Origin: a virus
IMG/VR virus record: IMGVR_UViG_3300046777_001266
Coordinates: 1 to 36,477 of that record
Strand: one strand, 5' to 3'
Length of the DNA stretch: 36,477 nt
How positions within the stretch are numbered: the stretch's first letter is position 1; the number at the start of each line of letters is the position of its first letter. This document shows positions 1 to 5,976 of the stretch, piece by piece. The position numbers were made by a program, and so were the translations under genes. The notes below the pieces were generated by a model. The model had not been told where the DNA came from, did not search any database, and worked only from the letters and a program-made list of their open reading frames with translations.

Positions 1-9
1 CTATAATTC

Positions 10-135
10 TTAACTTTACAAAAACCTAAAAAAATGGCTTACGAACTAAAAGAAATGCAAGGCTCGTTGTTCAAGAACAACAAAAAGACAACAGAACTCC
101 ATCCTGATTACACAGGCAAAATCAAGGTAAATGGC
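10..135. repeat. Terminal direct repeat, left copy
   Basis: These 126 bases recur without a mismatch at 36352-36477, the other end of the window. The repeat contains the leader and first 34 codons of the gene at 34-282. The simplest reading is that the sequence is circular, or circularly permuted, with a unit of about 36,342 bp. Bases 1-9 do not match the bases before the right copy. They can be aligned to them only with small homopolymer-length gaps, which suggests poor sequence at the extreme end. Confidence 0.9.
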
Positions 136-282
136 GTCGAACTCCAGCTTAGTGCTTGGGTTGCTAAAACAAAGGCAGGCGAAACATACCTGAACATTAA
201 GGCAAAGGAACTTACTCCCACCTTTAATACAAGCTCTCAGGATAACTTTGGAGCACAAGGTGGCACTGACCTACCTTTTTAA
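34..282 (+). CDS. Small phage protein with SSB-like acidic C-terminal tip
   Basis: An 82-residue protein. Residues 1-60 look like a compact beta-rich domain: an N-terminal segment with LFKN, then DYTGKIKVNGVE and a tryptophan-containing strand (SAWVAKTKAG). Residues 61-82 form a flexible tail ending in DLPF. That ending resembles the C-terminal peptide by which bacterial single-stranded DNA-binding proteins recruit partners. Small phage proteins of this general form are common and usually listed as hypothetical. An ssDNA-binding role is my inference, from the tail and from the position: on the circle it lies just downstream of the primase-helicase and the repeat-rich possible origin. The ATG follows an A-rich leader (AAAAACCTAAAAAAATG), typical of Bacteroidota starts. 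The first part of the gene is repeated at the right end of the window. Confidence 0.7.
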   Translation: MAYELKEMQGSLFKNNKKTTELHPDYTGKIKVNGVELQLSAWVAKTKAGETYLNIKAKELTPTFNTSSQDNFGAQGGTDLPF

Positions 283-309
283 TAAGTTAATCGCTTAAAA
301 CGCTTTAAA

Positions 310-957
310 ATGCTTATTTCACTAATTCATCCGAGCTTGGGCAGGCCTGTTCAGGCTCGGAAGTGTTACGACCACTGGATGGCAACGGCCTCAGGAGAAC
401 ATGAGTATGAGTGGATAGTGAGCCTATCGATAAAGGATGTATCGCATGAATTGTATCATCAAGCATTCACTGATTCTGATGCTGTGCTGATTACTACACG
501 AAGTACTAACATGGTTGAGGCAACGAATGAAGCTGCTAAGGTTAGTGCTGGGCAGATACTGATCCTGGTATCTGATGATATGTTCAGTCCTCAACTTTGG
601 GATGAAAGAATCCTCCAGAAATTCGAGATGATTGATGGACCAGGAATACTGCAGGTTTATGATGGGATAACTTCCAAGAAGATGACTATTCCAATTATGA
701 ATCGAGAAGCTTATGCGAAGTTAGGTTATGTCTATCATCCTGCTTACATTAGCTTGTTTGCTGATGATGATTTGCGAGCAACAGCCTTAACTCATGGCAT
801 GTATTACAACGGTACGGATATCCTGATTGAGCATCGGCATTATTCAGTAAGTAAATCGAAATACGATAAGACCTATCATATTGAAAATAGTCCCAAGGCA
901 TGGAAGATAGGCGAGCAAACATTCTTTGAACGAGCTAAACTAAAGTTCCCAATATGA
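310..957 (+). CDS. Glycosyltransferase, GT-A fold (GT2-like)
   Basis: A 215-residue protein that probably transfers a sugar from a nucleotide-sugar donor. It starts with a GT2-type segment, HPSLGRPVQA (residues 7-16), containing the SxGRPxxA pattern. An acidic VSDD (87-90) follows the strand QILIL, in the place of the DxD metal/nucleotide-binding motif. A second acidic cluster, ADDD (151-154), and EHRHY (174-178) lie further along. It is short, a single catalytic domain without membrane segments. It overlaps the next gene, also a glycosyltransferase, by four bases (ATGA), so the pair is probably translated together. The acceptor cannot be read from the sequence: virion proteins, host surface glycans or modified DNA are all possible. 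The family call is fairly firm; substrate and role are unknown. Confidence 0.75.
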   Translation: MLISLIHPSLGRPVQARKCYDHWMATASGEHEYEWIVSLSIKDVSHELYHQAFTDSDAVLITTRSTNMVEATNEAAKVSAGQILILVSDDMFSPQLWDERILQKFEMIDGPGILQVYDGITSKKMTIPIMNREAYAKLGYVYHPAYISLFADDDLRATALTHGMYYNGTDILIEHRHYSVSKSKYDKTYHIENSPKAWKIGEQTFFERAKLKFPI

Positions 958-1526
958 AGAAACTATGGACCATTGCAGTGCTAACTATTCCAGAACGCAA
1001 GCAGTTACTTGAAAGATTGATGGCTCGATTGAAGCCTCAGCTCAATGATCAGGTGGAGTTAAAGATTTATCCTGATACAGTTGCAACGGTTGGAGCTAAA
1101 CGGCAGAAGGCACTTGATGAATGCAAGACTTCATATATCAACTTCATCGATGATGATGATCTCGTGCCATCGTACTATGTGAGCAAATTACTTGACAAGC
1201 TCAAGTACTTTCCTGATGGAGTTGGCTTTCGTGGAATCATTACGAGCAATAACATCAAACCTGTTGAGTTCGTGCATCGTGCTGGCTTAAGGTATATTGA
1301 TAAGGCTTTCAGATCATCGGACTGCTACATCTTCCATCGGCCATTGAATCACTTGAATCCTGTAAGAACTGATATTGCACAGCAGATAGGTTTCAAGGAT
1401 TGGTGGACTTATAGCGATAAGGATTACTCGGTAAGATTAGCTGAGAGTGGTTTGATTACTGATGATATATTCGTAGATGAATTCCTATACTTCTATCAGT
1501 ATCGCACTAAAAATGTAAAAGTGTAG
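954..1526 (+). CDS. Glycosyltransferase, GT2-like
   Basis: A 190-residue protein with the layout of a family 2 glycosyltransferase. An N-terminal strand is followed by TIPERKQLLERL (11-22). GAKRQKAL (47-54) matches the GxKRN-type segment that contacts the donor. The strand YINFIDDDD (61-69) carries the acidic DxD-type motif for metal and nucleotide-sugar. There are no membrane segments, so it should act in the cytoplasm. Its ATG overlaps the stop of the preceding glycosyltransferase. The two differ enough in sequence to suggest consecutive or alternative sugar transfers instead of a recent duplication. The gene ends just before a Bacteroidota-type -7 element that seems to drive the next gene. 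Target unknown. Confidence 0.75.
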   Translation: MKKLWTIAVLTIPERKQLLERLMARLKPQLNDQVELKIYPDTVATVGAKRQKALDECKTSYINFIDDDDLVPSYYVSKLLDKLKYFPDGVGFRGIITSNNIKPVEFVHRAGLRYIDKAFRSSDCYIFHRPLNHLNPVRTDIAQQIGFKDWWTYSDKDYSVRLAESGLITDDIFVDEFLYFYQYRTKNVKV

Positions 1527-1534
1527 TATCTTTG
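1527..1534 (+). promoter_or_regulatory. Bacteroidota -7 element (TATCTTTG) for a possibly leaderless gene
   Basis: TATCTTTG fits the TAnnTTTG consensus. Its last G lies exactly five bases before the A of the ATG at 1539, so the expected transcription start would coincide with the start codon. I see no good upstream TTG element, so support is moderate. The 3717 gene has the same -7 to ATG spacing. Confidence 0.4.
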
Positions 1535-1538
1535 TGAT

Positions 1539-2132
1539 ATGAGGCTATTAGCTATATTCATATTCCTTACATCATTCGCTACTGCTCAGTGCTTGAAGGC
1601 TCCGACATTTATCTTCTCAACTCCTAAAGGATTGAGTACGGTAATCGGATGGCAGAAGAACATCTGTGCTAATGGTTACTCGATTATGATCAGGCCTGTT
1701 GGCACTTCATGGTGGAGGACCATATCAGTAGCTGATACGAATCGTAAGGAAGTTTATGGATTGAACTATAGCACTGACTATGAGTATCAGATTGCATCAA
1801 AAGATAGCACGACCTTGAGTAGTTACTCAACCATTCGAAAGTTCAGCACATTATGTGAATGCTTAGTTCCTACGATTGTGATTGATAGTGTTGGCTATAA
1901 TGGATTGCTGTTCTATATTGATGATGATAGTTGCGGAGTGAAGTATCAGGTTAAGATTAAGAAGCCAAGTGATACCTATTGGTACACAGTGATACAGCCT
2001 GACTCAGTTCAGACTTTCGTTATTGATGGCTTGGATAGTAATACTGGCTATGTGTGGAAGTATTTACGATATTGTAACAATACAGGATATAAGTCTGATT
2101 ATGGTCCGACATGGTACGTTAAAACATTATAA
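1539..2132 (+). CDS. Secreted protein with two fibronectin type III domains
   Basis: A 197-residue protein with a signal peptide at residues 1-16 (MRLL, hydrophobic core IFIFLTSF, then ATAQ), typical of Bacteroidota exported proteins. Two FN3-type beta domains follow, at roughly 18-107 and 108-197. Each has a tryptophan or aromatic early, a GYSIMIRPVG- or YQVKIKKPSD-like strand, and the hallmark L-x-x-x-T-x-Y segment (GLNYSTDYEYQI; GLDSNTGYVWKY). Four or more cysteines (C18, C43, C106, C108 and others) could form disulfides outside the cytoplasm. A signal peptide on a phage protein implies action in the envelope of the infected cell, not in the virion. Surface remodelling or exclusion of other phages is possible, but that is inference. 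It follows two glycosyltransferase genes and may have its own promoter. Confidence 0.7.
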   Translation: MRLLAIFIFLTSFATAQCLKAPTFIFSTPKGLSTVIGWQKNICANGYSIMIRPVGTSWWRTISVADTNRKEVYGLNYSTDYEYQIASKDSTTLSSYSTIRKFSTLCECLVPTIVIDSVGYNGLLFYIDDDSCGVKYQVKIKKPSDTYWYTVIQPDSVQTFVIDGLDSNTGYVWKYLRYCNNTGYKSDYGPTWYVKTL

Positions 2133-2144
2133 CACATAAAGCAT

Positions 2145-2276
2145 ATGCCATTCAAAAGCAAAGCACAAGCACGATTATTGTACGCTACTAATCCCAAGGT
2201 AGCTAAGGAGTTTGCAAAGAAAACAAGTAAGGCAGCCTGGAAGAAGATGCCATCTAAACTAAAGAAAAAGAAATGA
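2145..2276 (+). CDS. Small basic protein upstream of terminase
   Basis: A 43-residue, lysine/arginine-rich protein. It begins MPFKSKAQARLLYATNP and ends in a lysine run. The opening resembles a family of very small phage proteins that start MPFKSKxQxRxM/LxA, which I know as conserved but of unknown function. Its stop overlaps the ATG of the next gene (ATGA at 2273-2276), which supports it as a real translated gene despite its size. The charge suggests nucleic acid or ribosome contact. Its position beside the terminase genes may be a clue, but no function can be assigned. Confidence 0.65.
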   Translation: MPFKSKAQARLLYATNPKVAKEFAKKTSKAAWKKMPSKLKKKK

Positions 2277-2485
2277 TAGGAGATAAGAACTGGATTAAGG
2301 ATGTGTTCAATGATTACTTGAATGAGTACGACTTATACAAGTTCGCTGCTGATATGAATGCTTTGCAGCCTAAGGATAGGTTGAAGGCTATTACTGATAT
2401 CTTGCCTTACTTGCATCCGAAGATGAGCAGTCAAGAGATTAAGACCGATGATAATAATATTACAATCAGAGTAGTGCGTGAGTGA
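2273..2485 (+). CDS. Probable terminase small subunit
   Basis: A 70-residue, mostly helical, acidic protein. The segment LQPKDRLKAITDILPYLHPK (residues 31-50) resembles the PKxRxxxxxxxLPYxxPK region found in short terminase small subunits of Bacteroidota phages. The C-terminus (NITIRVVRE) is beta-like. It directly precedes the large subunit and overlaps it by eight bases, the usual arrangement. It would bind the packaging site and load the large subunit. It is shorter than classic small subunits and has no obvious helix-turn-helix, so the assignment rests mainly on context and that one motif. Confidence 0.55.
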   Translation: MIGDKNWIKDVFNDYLNEYDLYKFAADMNALQPKDRLKAITDILPYLHPKMSSQEIKTDDNNITIRVVRE

Positions 2486-3704
2486 GATAACAGTAACTCT
2501 TAAGGAGCTTCATTCAGGACAGACTAAAGTGCTTACTGATAAGTCAAGGTACAATGTATTGAAGATTGGTAGAAGGTGGGGCAAGACTACGCTAGCAGTA
2601 AACGAACTACTTCCGCAGGTTGCTCTTGATGGATTGCCATGTGCTTACTATGCTCCGACTTACAAGGACTTGAATGATGTTTGGATTGAATTAAAGACAG
2701 CACTCAAGAATGTAATCGAGTCCAAGAATGAGCAGACTAAGCAGATGCGTTTGATAACAGGCGGAGTGATTGACTTTTGGTCAATGGATGAGCCTGATAG
2801 TGGGAGAGGTCGGAAGTATGCGAGAGTAGTGATTGATGAGGCAGAGAAGGCTAAGAAGTTTCGTGAGGCATGGAATCAAACTATCATGGCAACACTGATA
2901 GACTACAAAGGAGATGCGTGGATTCTATCTACTCCCAAGTTTGGGCAGACATACTTTAAAGAACTATTCAAACGAGATGATGATGCAAGCTGGTCCTCAT
3001 TCAACCTTAGCACTTATGATAATCCTCACATTGATCCTGTGGAAGTGGATCACTTGCGTGAGCAATTGGATGAGCTTACTTTCCGATGTGAGATACTTGC
3101 AGAAGATGTCGATGTTACGAATAATCCTTTTGCTTATGCCTTTGATACTAAACATATCCATCCTGTGGAGTATGACTCAAGTCAGCATCTATACTTATCT
3201 TTCGACTTCAATGTGGATCCTATCACATGCATAGCGGTCCAACAGATTAACGGTTGCATCCATGTGGTTAAGGAGTTCTATCTAAAGAACTCTGACATCT
3301 ATCAGCTATGTGATCAGATAATAGTGGCCTTTCCTAAAGCATCCTTCATTATCACTGGCGATAGCACAGGAGCGAATAGGTCGGCATTGACTCAAGGTAA
3401 CTTAGGATATTACGATGTAGTTGCTACGAAGCTGAGGTTAGGCAGAGCACAGATGAAACAGCCATCAGTGAATCCATCCATCCGAGATACGAGAGTACTT
3501 GTTAATAGCTTACTTCAGAACTATTGCATCAAGATTGATCCTTCATGTGAATGGTTGATTAAGGACTTGAAGTATGTGGAGGTTGATGGAGATGGAGATA
3601 TCATAAAGGATAGGCAGAGTGATTTGAGGAAAGCGGATTTGCTTGACTGCTTTAGATATTATTGTAATTCATTCCATCGCGATTGGATTCGCTTCTTTAA
3701 TTAG
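2478..3704 (+). CDS. terL: Terminase large subunit
   Basis: A 408-residue packaging motor and headful/cos nuclease. The N-terminal ATPase has Walker A GRRWGKTT (31-38), Walker B VVIDEAE (117-123, E121 as the likely catalytic carboxylate) and a coupling motif STPKFG (151-156). The C-terminal RNase H-like nuclease has SFDFN (241-245, D243), TGDSTG (293-298, D295) and KADLLDCFRYY (386-396), giving the expected acidic triad. All key residues are present, and the length is typical for a compact TerL. The start is GTG at 2478, inside the end of the preceding gene, because the first ATG in frame would remove much of the ATPase. The gene ends just before a promoter that serves 3717. Confidence 0.95.
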   Translation: MSEITVTLKELHSGQTKVLTDKSRYNVLKIGRRWGKTTLAVNELLPQVALDGLPCAYYAPTYKDLNDVWIELKTALKNVIESKNEQTKQMRLITGGVIDFWSMDEPDSGRGRKYARVVIDEAEKAKKFREAWNQTIMATLIDYKGDAWILSTPKFGQTYFKELFKRDDDASWSSFNLSTYDNPHIDPVEVDHLREQLDELTFRCEILAEDVDVTNNPFAYAFDTKHIHPVEYDSSQHLYLSFDFNVDPITCIAVQQINGCIHVVKEFYLKNSDIYQLCDQIIVAFPKASFIITGDSTGANRSALTQGNLGYYDVVATKLRLGRAQMKQPSVNPSIRDTRVLVNSLLQNYCIKIDPSCEWLIKDLKYVEVDGDGDIIKDRQSDLRKADLLDCFRYYCNSFHRDWIRFFN

Positions 3705-3712
3705 TATATTTG
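3683..3712 (+). promoter_or_regulatory. Bacteroidota promoter, TTG-N19-TATATTTG
   Basis: TTG at 3683-3685, a 19-base spacer and a perfect TATATTTG at 3705-3712 match the Bacteroidota sigma factor consensus. The final G is five bases before the A of ATG 3717, so the transcript would be leaderless or nearly so. It would start a new transcript for the tail region. Confidence 0.65.
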
Positions 3713-3716
3713 TAAC

Positions 3717-4412
3717 ATGGCAACACAAACAGGAACATTCACACTGAAAGGCAACGACTTAGGTAACTTACCTTCGTATGCTAATTCATTAATATTTGCA
3801 TCGAATAACTCTTGGGCAGGAGAAGGCACTGGCACTCTTGGCACATCTTTCACTGATTGCTTAGATGGCTATGCAGCTTATATTGCTGGGAATGGAGGTA
3901 CAATGACCTACACTTTAGATGGTCCAGGTACATGGAATGCAGGAACGGATACACTTGTAACGATTACCATTAGTAACTTTCAATCTGAAAGTGGAGAGTT
4001 GCTTCATTATTCTTTGTTCTTCATAACTGAAGATTATAATTATCCTGTAGTGTGGAGGTCTGCAGAGCCTGTTGTACCCACAGTCTGCAACACTTGTCAA
4101 TTTATTCAGCTTACTCAGTGCGGCACTGATAGCTTTATGCTCGATCTTGGGTTGGCTGATGGTAATTATACAGCTTACTATACTGATAACACATCAGGAG
4201 TAGTGTGGGAGCAAGGCACTTATTCAAGTACTGCTCAAGGTGGCCTATCGGTATATCAGTGGAGTGAAACGGTAGGAATGTTCAATCCTTATAGCTTCTA
4301 CACAATGACTCTTGTCGATTCAAACGGAGATGCTGTAAGCTGGACAGTTAATGATGTAGAATATACTTGTGCAACGCTAACATTCAAAACAACTGTTAAT
4401 GTAACTGACTAA
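3717..4412 (+). CDS. Probable virion structural protein (unrecognised)
   Basis: A 231-residue protein with no signal peptide, rich in threonine, serine, glycine and aromatic residues, as expected of a beta-sandwich. It may hold two domains: about 1-120, and about 121-231, where a CxxC (C124-N-T-C127) opens a Gly/Tyr-rich beta domain that reads like an Ig-like repeat. I do not recognise the family. Its place between terminase and the tail chaperone, and its low charge, suggest a decoration or tail-associated protein. It has the best promoter in the late region, which would suit a product made in quantity. Its stop overlaps the next ATG (TAATG). Confidence 0.6.
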   Translation: MATQTGTFTLKGNDLGNLPSYANSLIFASNNSWAGEGTGTLGTSFTDCLDGYAAYIAGNGGTMTYTLDGPGTWNAGTDTLVTITISNFQSESGELLHYSLFFITEDYNYPVVWRSAEPVVPTVCNTCQFIQLTQCGTDSFMLDLGLADGNYTAYYTDNTSGVVWEQGTYSSTAQGGLSVYQWSETVGMFNPYSFYTMTLVDSNGDAVSWTVNDVEYTCATLTFKTTVNVTD

Positions 4413-4717
4413 TGATGGAAACAATTATATTCTTAATTCTCAACTCACTTTATATTAACGGATTTAGGTTAGCCTTTGAAGATGGAATGATCTTCGAAAG
4501 CTTGAATGATAAAGGCGAGGAGTTGCTTGGTAAAATGTGGATGCCTATTGCAGGTTGTGTAACTTGCATGGCTTCGATTCACTCATGGCCATACCTGGTT
4601 AGTTGCATTGATTGGACTGACATTGGTCCAGCATTAGTTCATGCAGTTTTATATATTTGTGCATTGGCAGCAGTGAACACAATTATCTATAAGAAGCTAA
4701 TCGATGAAGGCTATTGA
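4412..4717 (+). CDS. Small membrane protein, CxxC motif
   Basis: A 101-residue protein with likely membrane segments at about 2-18 and 76-94, and a weaker hydrophobic stretch around 45-60. The middle contains AGCVTCMASIHSWPY, where CxxCxAS-HS recalls small conserved membrane proteins of Bacteroidota phages (CPxCMASVHS) that remain uncharacterised. Translation is coupled to 3717 by TAATG and the C-terminus overlaps the next gene. The function is unknown. The CxxC could bind a metal or form a disulfide. Confidence 0.55.
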   Translation: MMETIIFLILNSLYINGFRLAFEDGMIFESLNDKGEELLGKMWMPIAGCVTCMASIHSWPYLVSCIDWTDIGPALVHAVLYICALAAVNTIIYKKLIDEGY

Positions 4718-4925
4718 TGAGTATTTACAAAGCATAGGATTCAAGCCAAGAGGCCGATGTTCATGCATGAGCAGAGCTTACCGATGGAAGCGTGCTGATG
4801 GCTATGAGTTCAAGTTGGATAAGTGGGATAGGTGGGAGTTAATAAAAAACGGAATAAAACGATATGGCAAAGCTGAAACAGCTATTGAAGAAGTCAAAGA
4901 TTACTTTGAAAAACAGTTGGCTTAG
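4704..4925 (+). CDS. Hypothetical small protein
   Basis: A 73-residue basic protein. It has an N-terminal helix (AIDEYLQSIGF), a cysteine-containing turn (RGRCSCMSRAYRW), two short aromatic strands and a C-terminal helix (ETAIEEVKDYFEKQLA). I do not recognise it. It overlaps the preceding membrane protein by 14 bases and the tail assembly chaperone by 62 bases in different frames, so the three are probably translated as a chain. The composition looks coding (balanced, soluble), and I regard it as real. Confidence 0.5.
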   Translation: MKAIDEYLQSIGFKPRGRCSCMSRAYRWKRADGYEFKLDKWDRWELIKNGIKRYGKAETAIEEVKDYFEKQLA

Positions 4926-5487
4926 GTTATCTACAAAGGTAACAGGCAAGACAGTATGGCAACTTGAAGAAGGGCATGTAATAGAGCCTGCCTTCATTAG
5001 TAACGGAGTACAATACTATCGATTGAAGGATTACTTTAATACCTTCTCAAGTCGAGGACTGACAGCACTCCAGGTGTATGAAGAGTGGAACATGAGGCTT
5101 CAGAAGGAACACTTACAAACATTCATTGAGCGATTCGATGAGATTGTGAATGATCCAAAGCAGATAAAAGTGAGTGAATTGTGGAAGATAGTATCGATGC
5201 TTAAAGAGAGATTGGATTTCGTAGTGCCTACTACTGACTTGATTTATAAGTTTGCATCTGTTGCATTCTTCGATAAGAATGAGAGTCCATATAGTTATGA
5301 TCCTGAATATGCGAAGGATAAAATCAAACGCTGGAAGGAGGCAGGAGATGTCAATGATTTTTTTATCGTAATGCAGCTCAAGGATATAGTGCCCTTGCCA
5401 ACGCTATCAGAGCAAGATTTAGCGATATGTTTGTCAGTGATAGACAAGGTAGCAGGGCATCAATTGATGAAGCTTCAGGATATGTGA
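4864..5487 (+). CDS. Tail assembly chaperone, short form
   Basis: A 207-residue, mainly helical protein with a basic N-terminus. I did not recognise it by sequence. It is called from architecture: upstream of the tape measure, it carries a textbook -1 slippery heptamer (T TTT TTT at 5358-5364) inside codons 165-167. The reading frame entered by slipping continues to 5618. Lambda G/GT and many siphovirus pairs use this arrangement to make a short chaperone and a longer fusion in a fixed ratio; these coat the tape measure and recruit tail tube subunits. In normal decoding the protein ends at 5487. Four genes lie between it and the tape measure, more than usual. Confidence 0.65.
   Translation: MAKLKQLLKKSKITLKNSWLRLSTKVTGKTVWQLEEGHVIEPAFISNGVQYYRLKDYFNTFSSRGLTALQVYEEWNMRLQKEHLQTFIERFDEIVNDPKQIKVSELWKIVSMLKERLDFVVPTTDLIYKFASVAFFDKNESPYSYDPEYAKDKIKRWKEAGDVNDFFIVMQLKDIVPLPTLSEQDLAICLSVIDKVAGHQLMKLQDM
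5358..5364 (+). promoter_or_regulatory. -1 ribosomal frameshift site (T TTT TTT)
   Basis: Seven T in the exact X XXY YYZ phase relative to the frame of 4864-5487 (codons GAT TTT TTT ATC). In the -1 frame a TGA stands at 5355-5357, just upstream. The overlap usable by the -1 product therefore begins at the slippery run itself and stays open to 5618. Confidence 0.65.
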
Positions 5488-5618
5488 TGGCTAAGAATGC
5501 GGAGAGTGGATTCATCCAAAGGACCATACTGAATCAGAGGTATGGAGTAAATTGTAATAAATTAACGCTGTGGGAGTACATGCTCCTTCTAGAACACACA
5601 TACAAGCAAGACAAATAA
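5364..5618 (+). CDS. Frameshift extension of tail assembly chaperone
   Basis: Reached by slipping back one base at 5358-5364. It adds 84 residues (starting YRNAAQGYSALANAIRARFS) to the first 167 residues of the chaperone, giving a fusion of about 251 residues. An internal ATG at 5427 could in principle start a 63-residue protein. However, the open frame continues upstream exactly to the slippery site with protein-like sequence, so the fusion is more likely. The segment is rich in Ala, Arg, Asn and Tyr and ends KQDK. By analogy with T domains of G-T proteins it would bind tail tube subunits. Confidence 0.6.
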   Translation, partial: YRNAAQGYSALANAIRARFSDMFVSDRQGSRASIDEASGYVMAKNAESGFIQRTILNQRYGVNCNKLTLWEYMLLLEHTYKQDK

Positions 5619-5636
5619 AAATAAAAACACAATACA

Positions 5637-5975
5637 ATGGGGAAAGTTTATCCACAAGCATTAGATCCACAATGGACTATAATAGTTGCAAGTGCAACAG
5701 GAGGAGATTATTTATCATTAGGATTTACAGTTTATTATAATTTTGATATTGATAATAGTACATGGAGTAATATAACTTATGAAACATATACTTTTAATAC
5801 TAGTAATTTGAATTTTTATACTGAAATTGATGAAACTGGTAAATATATTTTATTTGAAATTAGTGCAGGTAATATGCAATATTCAATAAGTATTGGTGAA
5901 TATGTAGATTTGAATGGTAGTCCAATTGATCCACAATCATTATATACTCAAATTATTTCAGCATTAGGAATCTAA
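5637..5975 (+). CDS. Hypothetical tail-region protein, very AT-rich gene
   Basis: A 112-residue, acidic, aromatic-rich protein with alternating beta-type sequence (YETYTFNTSNLNFYTEI, YILFEISAGNMQYSISIGEY). I do not recognise it. Between the tail chaperone and a fibre-like protein it could be a small structural or chaperone protein. Its third codon positions are almost all A or T (TAT, AAT, AGT, TTA), clearly more AT-rich than the genes on either side. This suggests more recent arrival or a different selective history. The ATG follows an A-rich leader with no Shine-Dalgarno site. Confidence 0.55.
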   Translation: MGKVYPQALDPQWTIIVASATGGDYLSLGFTVYYNFDIDNSTWSNITYETYTFNTSNLNFYTEIDETGKYILFEISAGNMQYSISIGEYVDLNGSPIDPQSLYTQIISALGI

Positions 5976-5976
5976 T

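Noticed and set aside
2914-3234. A 106-residue + strand frame within terL
   Set aside because: terL has all catalytic motifs across this interval, and the alternative frame reads like a shadow.
5427-5618. Independent 63-residue gene starting at ATG 5427
   Set aside because: The frame is open back to the slippery heptamer with protein-like sequence, so a frameshift fusion explains it better.
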